46,978 nt of DNA, from contig CABZRR010000008.1 of the NCBI GenBank assembly GCA_902528215.1, positions 1 through 46,978 of the forward strand, read 5' to 3'. This DNA is from an uncultured SAR86 cluster bacterium. Its GTDB lineage: Bacteria; Pseudomonadota; Gammaproteobacteria; Magnimaribacterales; D2472. Shown here in pieces: positions 17,354 to 24,795 of this stretch; position 1 is the stretch's first letter; each line of letters starts with the position of its first letter. The position numbers and the translations under genes are program-made. Under the pieces are notes generated by a model. That model ran no database searches and was not told the origin of the DNA. It saw nothing but the letters and a program-made list of their open reading frames with translations.

Positions 17354-18346
17354 ATGATAAAAAGAACATATCCTCATACAAGATTGCGCAGAACTCGCGC
17401 AAAAAATTTTTTAAGAGACTTAACTGCTGAGAATAATTTAAACACTGACGATCTAATACAACCACTTTTTATAGCCGATCAATCTGAAGATAAAATTGAA
17501 ATACCATCTATGCCAGGGATACATAGGCATAATTTAGATTCTTTGTACTTCGAGGTAGAAGCACTAACCCAAGTAGGAATTAAATCAATTGCCATTTTCC
17601 CCGCAATTGATAAAGGCAAAAAAGATAAAGATGGATCATACGCATTAGATGAAGGCAATATAGTATGTTTAGCATTAACTGGATTAGCAGAAAGATTTCC
17701 AGATATTATTAAAATTGCAGATGTTGCACTTGATCCATATACAGATCATGGGCACGACGGACTTTTGATGAATGGAAGGGTCGAGAATGATGAAACTGTT
17801 AAATTACTGCAAGATCAAGCTTTGCTGTTAGCGCAATCTGGCGCTGATATTATTGCTCCATCAGATATGATGGATGGAAGAATAAAGACTATTAGGGATA
17901 CCTTAGAATCGAATAAATTTTTTGATACGATTATCTTATCTTATGCTGCCAAATATGCTTCTAGTTTTTATGGTCCATTCAGAGAGGCCGTTGGATCAGC
18001 TGCAAATCTTGGTAAGGCTTCGAAGAAAACATATCAAATGAATTTTGCAAATCTCGATGAGGCTCTTCATGAAGTAGGGATGGATATAGAAGAAGGAGCT
18101 GATATAGTAATGGTTAAACCTGGAACTGCTTATCTTGATGTTGTGCATTCAATTAAATCCAAATTTCAGGTCCCAACTTTTGTTTATCAAGTTAGCGGAG
18201 AATATTCAATGCTTCAATTGAGCATTGAGAAGGGGTGGCTTGATAAAGATGTTATGCTAGAATCTTTAATGTGCTGTAAAAGAGCTGGTGCAAATGCCAT
18301 TCTCAGCTATGCAGCAAAACAAATAGCGGTGGAGCTTAATTCATGA
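17354..18346 (+). CDS. hemB: Delta-aminolevulinic acid dehydratase (porphobilinogen synthase)
   Basis: HemB joins two 5-aminolevulinate molecules into porphobilinogen for haem. The 330-residue protein has active-site lysines Lys200 (ILSYAAKYAS) and Lys255 (VMVKPGTAYLD). The metal-site segment reads DVALDPYTDHGHDG (123-136), with aspartates where the zinc-dependent enzymes have cysteines, so this is the magnesium type seen in Pseudomonas and Bradyrhizobium. The N-terminal arm (RTYPHTRLRRTR) is typical of octamer assembly. It follows ilvD by 5 bp and overlaps trxA by 4 bp. Confidence 0.98.
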   Translation: MIKRTYPHTRLRRTRAKNFLRDLTAENNLNTDDLIQPLFIADQSEDKIEIPSMPGIHRHNLDSLYFEVEALTQVGIKSIAIFPAIDKGKKDKDGSYALDEGNIVCLALTGLAERFPDIIKIADVALDPYTDHGHDGLLMNGRVENDETVKLLQDQALLLAQSGADIIAPSDMMDGRIKTIRDTLESNKFFDTIILSYAAKYASSFYGPFREAVGSAANLGKASKKTYQMNFANLDEALHEVGMDIEEGADIVMVKPGTAYLDVVHSIKSKFQVPTFVYQVSGEYSMLQLSIEKGWLDKDVMLESLMCCKRAGANAILSYAAKQIAVELNS

Positions 18347-18669
18347 GTGAAAATGTCAAAGAGCTTTCTTCTGAAAATTTTAATCAAGAGGTTATCGACT
18401 CTGAGCAACCAGTTTTAGTTGATTTTTGGGCTGAATGGTGTGGACCATGTAAACAACTAGCACCAACTGTGGAAGAAGTTGCTAATGCAATGGTTGGCTC
18501 AGTTAAGGTTTGTAAAATGGATGTTGATTCTAATCAAGAATTAGCTGTTCAATATGGTGTTAGGTCAATTCCAACTCTAATAATATTTAAAAATGGTGAA
18601 GTATCATCTACACAAATAGGGGCGATCAGCAAGCAACAATTGGAGGAATTTATAGCAGCAGAAATTTAA
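18343..18669 (+). CDS. trxA: Thioredoxin
   Basis: This is a 108-residue classical thioredoxin, a cytosolic disulfide reductase. The active site is WAEWCGPCKQ, the buried Asp is in VDFWAEW, and the cis-proline is in RSIPTLIIF. The ATG overlaps the hemB stop by 4 bp, so the two are likely expressed together, and rho follows after 98 bp as in many gammaproteobacteria. Confidence 0.98.
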   Translation: MSENVKELSSENFNQEVIDSEQPVLVDFWAEWCGPCKQLAPTVEEVANAMVGSVKVCKMDVDSNQELAVQYGVRSIPTLIIFKNGEVSSTQIGAISKQQLEEFIAAEI

Positions 18670-18673
18670 AACT

Positions 18674-18702
18674 TTGCATCTTGCGGGAAAACGAATTATC
18701 AT
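18674..18702 (+). promoter_or_regulatory. Candidate sigma-70 promoter for rho
   Basis: TTGCAT at 18674-18679 and TATCAT at 18697-18702 are separated by 17 bp in the 98-bp gap between trxA and rho. This would give a leader of roughly 60 nt before the rho ATG, room for the Rho autoregulation known in E. coli. It is a match by eye only, and an AT-rich genome produces chance matches. Confidence 0.4.
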
Positions 18703-18767
18703 TTCCTCTCTTAGCTTAATAGCTACCCATCAAATCAACACTTAATTCCAAAAAACCAGAGAAATTT

Positions 18768-20048
18768 ATGAACTTAACTGAAATGAAAGCCAAACCAATC
18801 AATGAGTTGGTTGAAATTGCCGAGAATCTTGGTATTGAAGATGTAGGAAGATTAAAAAAACAAGAAATCATATTTCGCATTTTCAAAAAACAAGCCAAAG
18901 AGGGCGTTGATATTTATGGTGGAGGCGTGCTGGAAATATTAAACGATGGATTTGGATTTTTAAGATCTCCTGAGGGTTCCTATTGCTCTGGTCCTGATGA
19001 TATTTACGTATCTCCAAGTCAGGTCAGAAAATTTAGCCTTAGGAAAGGCGATGAAATTCATGGAAAAATAAGACCTCCAAAAGATAGTGAGAGATACTTT
19101 GCTTTAGTCTATGTTGATACGATAAACAAAGAGGCCCCTGAGAAAACAAAGAAAAAAATTCTCTTTGAGAATCTTACTCCACTTTTTCCAACTGCTCGTT
19201 TAACGCTTGAGCAAGGCAGTGGTTCAGCCGAAGATCTCTCATCACGAATTATTGACTTAGCATCTCCCATCGGTAAAGGCCAGCGCGGATTGATTGTTTC
19301 GCCACCAAAGGCAGGTAAAACATTAATGCTACAGAGTATTGCCCATTCAATCACCAAGAATAATCCTGAAGTTGAGTTAATTGTTTTGTTGATTGACGAG
19401 CGTCCAGAGGAAGTTACAGATATGTCGAGAACTGTGAGAGGAGAGGTTGTTGCAAGTACATTCGATGAACCACCAACTCGACATGTTCAAGTTGCAGATA
19501 TGGTTATAGAGAAAGCAAAAAGACTTGTTGAGCATAAAAAAGATGTTGTAATTTTACTAGATTCTATTACAAGGTTAGGCAGAGCTTACAATTCCGTTCA
19601 ACCTGCTTCAGGAAAAATTCTCTCAGGAGGAGTTGATTCAAATGCCCTTGAGAGACCAAAAAGATTTTTCGGCGCAGCAAGAAATCTTGAGGAGGGCGGA
19701 AGTCTCACAATTATAGCGACTGCTTTAGTTGAAACTGGTTCAAAAATGGATGAAGTAATTTATGAGGAGTTCAAAGGCACTGGGAATATGGAAATTCACC
19801 TCGAGAGAAAAATTGCAGAAAAAAGAATTTATCCTGCAATTAACATAAGACGTTCAGGGACCAGAAGAGAAGACCTTCTTACAAGTCCAGAAGAATTACA
19901 AAGAATGTTTATTTTAAGAAAAATTCTTGATGATATGGAAGATTCTCAAGCAATTGAATTTTTGATAGAAAGGCTTAAGTCTGCAAAAACAAATGATGAA
20001 TTCTTTAGTGCCATGAAGAGTGGCAATGGCAATGGTAAGAAGAAATAA
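18768..20048 (+). CDS. rho: Transcription termination factor Rho
   Basis: Rho is the hexameric RNA helicase that ends transcription. The 426-residue protein is close to E. coli length (419). It has the N-terminal helical domain, the RNA-binding cold-shock fold with DGFGFLR (60-66), the Walker A PPKAGKT (179-185), [13 protein letters not shown] and the secondary RNA-binding and Arg-finger regions ([24 protein letters not shown]-like). The start at [10 protein letters not shown] is the usual family start. No hairpin terminator separates it from the convergent hemD, whose stop lies 5 bp away. Visible intrinsic terminators are rare in the window, which fits heavy use of Rho, but this is inference. 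Confidence 0.98.
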   Translation: MNLTEMKAKPINELVEIAENLGIEDVGRLKKQEIIFRIFKKQAKEGVDIYGGGVLEILNDGFGFLRSPEGSYCSGPDDIYVSPSQVRKFSLRKGDEIHGKIRPPKDSERYFALVYVDTINKEAPEKTKKKILFENLTPLFPTARLTLEQGSGSAEDLSSRIIDLASPIGKGQRGLIVSPPKAGKTLMLQSIAHSITKNNPEVELIVLLIDERPEEVTDMSRTVRGEVVASTFDEPPTRHVQVADMVIEKAKRLVEHKKDVVILLDSITRLGRAYNSVQPASGKILSGGVDSNALERPKRFFGAARNLEEGGSLTIIATALVETGSKMDEVIYEEFKGTGNMEIHLERKIAEKRIYPAINIRRSGTRREDLLTSPEELQRMFILRKILDDMEDSQAIEFLIERLKSAKTNDEFFSAMKSGNGNGKKK

Positions 20049-20053
20049 TTAAT

Positions 20054-20755
20054 TTAATTACTCATTTTTGAAGCAGCATTTAGGATATCCTTGTCGAGTG
20101 GTGACTTTGCTAAGACGCAATCCTTAAAACTATAATTTGATGCTAATTTTCGAATTCTCTCTGATGCGCAAATTAAAATGATTTTTTCCATTTCACAGGC
20201 TTTAACATTTTTTACTAAAATCTCTAAGCTTTGATTGGTGTAGATTAAAATTATTGATTCATCTAATTCTTTTATCTTTCCAAAATCTATATTTTTCTTA
20301 TCCTGAGATTCGTAACATGGAAATACATCAATATCTGCATTAGTTATTGAAAGAAGTTGAGGAGCTTTATGACCGCAAAAAACTATGCATTTCCTATAAT
20401 CTTTTTTTGCTATCAACTTTGAAATTCCCTCAGAGTTATAAGTTTGTGGAACAACTGAGGAGATGCCTAACTCATTTAAGCACTTTTGAGTTGCTAATCC
20501 GATAGAGATTATAGGAATATGATTTACATTCGCATACTTTTCCTGAAAATATTTTACGCCATATTTTACAGCGGACTGACTGGTAAAAATCAAAGCATCA
20601 TAATTACTTAATTTATCTAACAAGATTTTTGCAGAGGCAGGAGGCTCTAATTCCTTAATCTTGGTAAAAGGTACATGTATAAAATCACATTTAAGCTCAT
20701 TGAGTAAATTATTAGTTTTATTACTAATTTCTGTCGGCCTGGTATTAACAATCAT
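20054..20755 (-). CDS. hemD: Uroporphyrinogen-III synthase
   Basis: HemD closes and inverts hydroxymethylbilane to give uroporphyrinogen III. The family is poorly conserved, but this 233-residue protein has the expected MIVNTRPTE start, the FTSQSAVKYGVKYF segment, GLATQKCLNELG, and ILIYTNQSLEIL near the second domain. Its place directly after hemC (the hemC stop is followed at once by this ATG) makes the call firm. The length is close to the family's usual 240-250. Confidence 0.92.
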   Translation of the reverse strand: MIVNTRPTEISNKTNNLLNELKCDFIHVPFTKIKELEPPASAKILLDKLSNYDALIFTSQSAVKYGVKYFQEKYANVNHIPIISIGLATQKCLNELGISSVVPQTYNSEGISKLIAKKDYRKCIVFCGHKAPQLLSITNADIDVFPCYESQDKKNIDFGKIKELDESIILIYTNQSLEILVKNVKACEMEKIILICASERIRKLASNYSFKDCVLAKSPLDKDILNAASKMSN

Positions 20756-21667
20756 TTATTTTTGAATTAGTGTTTTTGCGCCATTACTTATAAGTTTTTC
20801 AATGAAACCTTCCAAAGCTTCAATTTTATTATCCAATTTAAATATTTCTTTTTGATCGTAAACTTTAGTTCCATTTTGATTCGAGACCCTTACTTTTAGT
20901 TCAACATCTTGATCATTAATTTTACAAAGTGCAGAAATTGGTGATAAACAATTACCCTGAAGAGCTGCAACAACTGTTCTTTCAATTTCTGTGGCTTGAA
21001 AAGTTAAATTATCGTTTATTGATTGAAGTAAATTATTTATTTCTGCTTCCAGATTTTCTTCAATAACTTCGATACCAATTGCTCCTTGAGCAGCCGCAGG
21101 CAGCATTTCTTCCTGCGAAAATATATAAATATTTGAATGTGCAATTTTTAACCTATTCAGAGCAGCTTTTGCAACTATCAAACCATCTAAATTTTCTGAA
21201 GTCATTTTATCAATTCTTGTTTGAATATTTCCTCTTATGGGTACTATGTTGAAACCTGAGTTTATTCCAAGCAATTGCGCTTTTCTTCTAGGCCCTGAGG
21301 TAGCAATTTTTAGCTTTTTTGATAAATCACTTATGTTTAATTTATCTCTTAACAGTAAAACGTCTTCCACTTCTTCTCGCGGAAGTGTTGCTGCAATCGT
21401 AAATTTTTTATCAAGGGATGCTGGCACATCTTTTAAACTGTGTATTGCAATATCTGCAATGTCATTATCTAAAGCTTGCTCAAGCTTAGAAACAAATAAT
21501 CCTTTGCCTCCAATCATATGCAAAGGTGTATCAGTTAAATCTCCATCAGACTCTATTTTAATAACCTCACAAGCACATGTTGGATAATGATGATGTATTT
21601 TTTTAATCACTTCTTTAGTTTGAAGCATTGCAAGGGGAGAGAATCTGGTTGCTATTCTTATTTTCAT
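20756..21667 (-). CDS. hemC: Hydroxymethylbilane synthase (porphobilinogen deaminase)
   Basis: HemC links four porphobilinogens into hydroxymethylbilane. The 303-residue protein has the start KIRIATRFSPLAMLQT, the catalytic Asp80 in HSLKDVP, RGNIQTRIDK, PAAAQGAIGIE and the dipyrromethane cofactor cysteine, Cys240, in LQGNCLSPIS. It overlaps rsmD by 4 bp and is directly followed by hemD, so rsmD, hemC and hemD form one transcript. With hemB 2.4 kb away on the other strand, this supplies three consecutive haem steps. Confidence 0.98.
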   Translation of the reverse strand: MKIRIATRFSPLAMLQTKEVIKKIHHHYPTCACEVIKIESDGDLTDTPLHMIGGKGLFVSKLEQALDNDIADIAIHSLKDVPASLDKKFTIAATLPREEVEDVLLLRDKLNISDLSKKLKIATSGPRRKAQLLGINSGFNIVPIRGNIQTRIDKMTSENLDGLIVAKAALNRLKIAHSNIYIFSQEEMLPAAAQGAIGIEVIEENLEAEINNLLQSINDNLTFQATEIERTVVAALQGNCLSPISALCKINDQDVELKVRVSNQNGTKVYDQKEIFKLDNKIEALEGFIEKLISNGAKTLIQK

Positions 21668-22212
21668 TGTAAGATCATGAGCCTAACATCCCCAATAATC
21701 TTATGCTTAAGGATCTTTCGAGAGTCACTCAATTTAAGCTTTGCGTGTTTATTGGTTTCTAAAAATATTTTTCCTCCATCATTGATGATTTTACTTTCAT
21801 AGATTTTGCTTAAAAGATCCGTATATTTAACTTTATCAAATGGAGGATCAAGAAAAATATAATCAAATGCCCTTTTATTTGTCTTTAACCACCTAAAGGC
21901 ATCATTGTGAATTATTTCAATATTATTTTTATGACCAAGACGATTAATATTTTTTAATATATTTAAGTGCAAGACTTTTTCTTTTTCTACAAATGTTACA
22001 TGTTTAGCACCTCTAGATAGGGCCTCAAGGCCTAGTCCACCGGTACCCGCAAATAAGTCTAAGCAAGATTTATTTTCTATTTCGAATTGGAGCCAACTAA
22101 ATAAAGTCTCTTTTGCTCTATCACTGGTTGGTCTTAGATCAGGAGAAGCTCTAAAAACTATTCGATAGCTCTTGTTTCTGCCTCCAATTATTCTTATGCT
22201 TGACGTATTCAA
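21664..22212 (-). CDS. rsmD: 16S rRNA (guanine-966-N2) methyltransferase
   Basis: RsmD methylates G966 of 16S rRNA. The 182-residue protein shows RIIGGRNKSYRI at the start, RPTSDRAKETLFSWL, the SAM-binding LDLFAGTGGLGLEALSRGA and the catalytic DPPF (122-125). Start is TTG at 22212: an in-frame stop lies two codons upstream and the conserved RIIGG begins at residue 7, so no later start fits. It overlaps hemC by 4 bp. RsmD is usually near ftsY/coaD, so this hem linkage is unusual to me. Confidence 0.95.
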   Translation of the reverse strand: MNTSSIRIIGGRNKSYRIVFRASPDLRPTSDRAKETLFSWLQFEIENKSCLDLFAGTGGLGLEALSRGAKHVTFVEKEKVLHLNILKNINRLGHKNNIEIIHNDAFRWLKTNKRAFDYIFLDPPFDKVKYTDLLSKIYESKIINDGGKIFLETNKHAKLKLSDSRKILKHKIIGDVRLMILQ

Positions 22213-22248
22213 TTTTTAAATTTTAAAAGATTACAAATTATAACGCTA

Positions 22249-22713
22249 ATGACTAAAGAACAATTTTTAATTGCAATGAGATCTTTGGCCGCATCTGTTA
22301 GTGTAATTTCTGCAAGAGATGCTTTTGGAGAAACATATGCTATGACGGCATCTTCAGTAACTTCTCTATCGATTGATCCACCGGCAATTTTAGTTTGTGT
22401 GAATAAAGACGCCAGCATCCACGACACTCTTGTAAAAGATGTATCTCTATGCATCAATATTTTACAAAAGAGTCAGCAAGAAATATCTAATTTATGTAGC
22501 TCAAGAGACTTAGAGTCACAAAGGTTTGAAAATGATTTGTGGGATTTAAGTGATACTCCATTCTTAAAAGATGCTCAAGCAAATATTTTTTGCAAGATTG
22601 ATCAGACGCATCCATATCACTCTCATACCATTGTTTTAGCCAAAGCTCTAAAAGCCCAAAGTTTAGGGAAATTCAACACCTTGATGTATGGTGATGGGAG
22701 ATATTTAAGTTAA
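22249..22713 (+). CDS. Flavin reductase domain protein (FMN-binding, HpaC/RutF-like)
   Basis: The 154-residue protein has the flavin reductase-like split-barrel motifs: the N-terminal SLAASVSVISARD segment, TYAMTASSVTSLSIDPPAILVCVNKDASIHDTL with the FMN-phosphate-binding region, and INILQKSQQEIS. Such proteins reduce FMN or FAD, often for a two-component monooxygenase. No monooxygenase partner is adjacent. The TAA stop directly precedes the ATG of the next gene, so the two are coupled. The divergent gap to rsmD is only 36 bp. Confidence 0.85.
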   Translation: MTKEQFLIAMRSLAASVSVISARDAFGETYAMTASSVTSLSIDPPAILVCVNKDASIHDTLVKDVSLCINILQKSQQEISNLCSSRDLESQRFENDLWDLSDTPFLKDAQANIFCKIDQTHPYHSHTIVLAKALKAQSLGKFNTLMYGDGRYLS

Positions 22714-23118
22714 ATGAGATATTTTTTTATATTATTTTTTTCAATTTCATTAAATGCTATTGAATTAACGCCCAGTCCAATAGATGCCTCAGTCTATTTC
22801 ATATCCCCTAATAATGAGGAATCAATAAATGACAAAGTTACAGTTAAGTTTGGCCTTAAAAATTTTGGCGTCGCACCAGCCGGAATTCAAATTCAAAATA
22901 CAGGCCATCATCATTTAATTATAGACGCTGATTTGCCACCTTTTAATATGCCAATTCCTGCTGATGAAAATCATATACATTTTGGCAAAGGTCAAACAGA
23001 GGTTGAGCTGGAACTATCAAAGGGGGAGCACACAATGCAACTTCTTTTGGGTGACTTTAGGCACATACCTCATGATCCTCCAATTTACTCAAAAAAAATT
23101 AAAATTTTTATAGACTAA
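22714..23118 (+). CDS. DUF4399 periplasmic protein
   Basis: This is a 134-residue protein with a signal peptide (MRYFFILFFSISLNAIE). The mature part matches DUF4399: VYFISPNNEE, GHHHLIIDADLP, ADENHIHFGKGQTE and GEHTMQLLLGDFRHIPHDPP. The many conserved histidines suggest metal binding, but the function of the family is not known to me. It begins immediately after the flavin reductase stop and its 3' end overlaps the convergent tetR gene by 4 bp. Confidence 0.85.
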   Translation: MRYFFILFFSISLNAIELTPSPIDASVYFISPNNEESINDKVTVKFGLKNFGVAPAGIQIQNTGHHHLIIDADLPPFNMPIPADENHIHFGKGQTEVELELSKGEHTMQLLLGDFRHIPHDPPIYSKKIKIFID

Positions 23119-23714
23119 AAGTCTACTGCCTCTTTTAGGAAAGCTTTAAGGTCATTTCTTGTATTAATCATTGCTTCTGCAGCATCTGATTCTTTTGCTG
23201 AATTTGTTTTAAGGTCTAATATACCTATAAGACCATGCATCATTGCCCAATACTTCATACATTTTCGGCTCAGTTGACTTTGATCTATTCCTGGATAAAT
23301 TTTCATAAGAATTTTTACTAGCACATCAAATGCACCGCCAGCAGATTCAAGCAGCTCAGGAAAATCTGCTTTTTGAATAGAAGGACTATGCATCAGATCA
23401 TAGATATTTCGTTTCTCAAGACCAAATTCTAGATATGCGAGGCCCATTTCTAAGAACTGATCCTCTAAAGATAGAGCGTTATTTTTTTTCTTTAAAGCTT
23501 CACTCAATCTTTTAGTCAATTCATTGAACCCGCGTGTTGATACCTCTGCAAGAAGACTCTCTTTGGTTTTAAAGTGTCTATATGGAGCAGTTTGAGAAAC
23601 ATTTGCTTCCTTTGCAATTGATCTCAGGCTCATCTGATCATGACCATCGAGCTCACAAATTTTGCACGCGCTTGTAATAAGCTCCTCTTTTAAATTTCCG
23701 TGATGATATGTCAT
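23115..23714 (-). CDS. TetR-family transcriptional repressor of the adjacent RND pump
   Basis: This is a 199-residue regulator. The N-terminal helix-turn-helix is clear: MSLRSIAKEANVSQTAPYRHF (28-48) followed by KTKESLLAEV, the standard TetR recognition helix region. The C-terminal ligand domain is helical and resembles the TetR_C_13/WHG group. It is divergent from the efflux genes with an 82-bp gap that holds a long inverted repeat over both promoters, so it very likely represses both itself and the pump until it binds a ligand. The ligand is unknown. Confidence 0.93.
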   Translation of the reverse strand: MTYHHGNLKEELITSACKICELDGHDQMSLRSIAKEANVSQTAPYRHFKTKESLLAEVSTRGFNELTKRLSEALKKKNNALSLEDQFLEMGLAYLEFGLEKRNIYDLMHSPSIQKADFPELLESAGGAFDVLVKILMKIYPGIDQSQLSRKCMKYWAMMHGLIGILDLKTNSAKESDAAEAMINTRNDLKAFLKEAVDF

Positions 23715-23723
23715 AAGTATTTA

Positions 23724-23771
23724 TGTTGACAGTGAAAACATCATATATATACTATGTTTACGCTGTTAACA
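23724..23771. promoter_or_regulatory. TetR operator with face-to-face divergent promoters
   Basis: Two 18-bp arms, 23724-23741 (TGTTGACAGTGAAAACAT) and 23754-23771 (ATGTTTACGCTGTTAACA), are inverted copies matching at 15 of 18 positions, with a 12-bp AT spacer. Plus-strand promoter: TTGACA 23726-23731, 16 bp, TATACT 23748-23753, towards the efflux genes. Minus-strand promoter: TTAACA (complement of 23764-23769), then TATGAT (complement of 23740-23745), also 16 bp, towards tetR. Both -35 boxes lie inside the arms, so a bound repressor would block both. Confidence 0.85.
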
Positions 23772-23796
23772 TTATAAGCTTATCACAATAATTTTT

Positions 23797-24792
23797 ATGA
23801 ATAAATTTTTATTAACTTTGGGTCTTTTTCTTATAACGATAAGTTCATTATCTGCCAATGGCTCATTAGAGATTACAACTCTAGAAATACAAAAAACATA
23901 CAATATCTCTCAAAGATTTCCAGGCAAGATTCTCCCTCTTAATTATTCTAAATTAGCTTTTGAAGTTGCTGGAAAAATTGATGAAGTAAAAGTTGATATA
24001 GGTGATGCTGTTCAAAAAGGCGACATTTTAGCTTTTTTAGATCCATCAGAAATGCAGGCTAGCCTAAATCAGGCACTTGCAAGATATGACCTAGCAGATC
24101 AAGCTCTAAAGAGATTTACAGACTTAAAAGAGAAAGGTTTTATTTCCAATCAAGAACTTGACCGCGCTAGTTCTGATTTTTTAATTGCAAAGGCTCAAGT
24201 TGATTTCTATTCTGTAAAGTTGGAGCAAACTAAAATTCGTGCTCCATTTAATGGCTTCATTCAAAATAGATTCTTTGATCCTGGAACAGTTACTAGCCCT
24301 GGAATAGCAATTTTAGAAGTAATTGATTCAACGAGTGTTGAAGCACATGTATCTGTACCAAGTGGCGTCATAGATGGCCTTATTATTGGACAGGAATACA
24401 ATTTTATTATTAATGAAAAAATACATTCTGCTCAATTTAAAAGATTTACTCAAATGAGTAGTCAAGGAAGTGATAATAGATTGTGTATCTTTGAATTTAG
24501 TACCTTTATTAACCCCGGATCTATTTCATTTCTGCAATTGATGCAAACTAAAGAAAAAACAGGTGCATGGGTACCACTTAAATCTCTTTCTCAAGGAACA
24601 CAAGGTCTTTGGAATGTTTATACAGTTTCTACGGATCAAAAAAATCAATATCAAGTATCCAAAGAAATTGTTGAATTAATTCATGTTGAAGGAAATAACG
24701 CTTATATTTCTGGCACCATTAACACCGGTGATATGGTTGTTAGCGGAGGAGCAGAACAAGTCATAGATAGTGAGATTTTAAGAGTAAATTAA
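23797..24792 (+). CDS. RND efflux periplasmic adaptor (membrane fusion protein)
   Basis: This 331-residue HlyD/AcrA-type adaptor has a signal peptide (MNKFLLTLGLFLITISSLSA) and no lipobox. The sequence shows the barrel-sandwich half KLAFEVAGKIDEVKVDIGDAVQKGDILAFLD, an alpha-helical hairpin around ARYDLADQALKRFTDLKEKGFIS to IAKAQVDFYSVKLEQ, and the returning half TKIRAPFNGFIQNRFFDPG. The adaptor links the inner-membrane pump to an outer-membrane channel of the TolC type, which is not in the window. It lies 3 bp before the RND gene and under the TetR operator. Confidence 0.95.
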   Translation: MNKFLLTLGLFLITISSLSANGSLEITTLEIQKTYNISQRFPGKILPLNYSKLAFEVAGKIDEVKVDIGDAVQKGDILAFLDPSEMQASLNQALARYDLADQALKRFTDLKEKGFISNQELDRASSDFLIAKAQVDFYSVKLEQTKIRAPFNGFIQNRFFDPGTVTSPGIAILEVIDSTSVEAHVSVPSGVIDGLIIGQEYNFIINEKIHSAQFKRFTQMSSQGSDNRLCIFEFSTFINPGSISFLQLMQTKEKTGAWVPLKSLSQGTQGLWNVYTVSTDQKNQYQVSKEIVELIHVEGNNAYISGTINTGDMVVSGGAEQVIDSEILRVN

Positions 24793-24795
24793 GCT

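Noticed and set aside
22209-22457. An 82-codon minus-strand frame opposite the flavin reductase start
   Set aside because: It is antisense to a clear flavin reductase and has no recognisable features.
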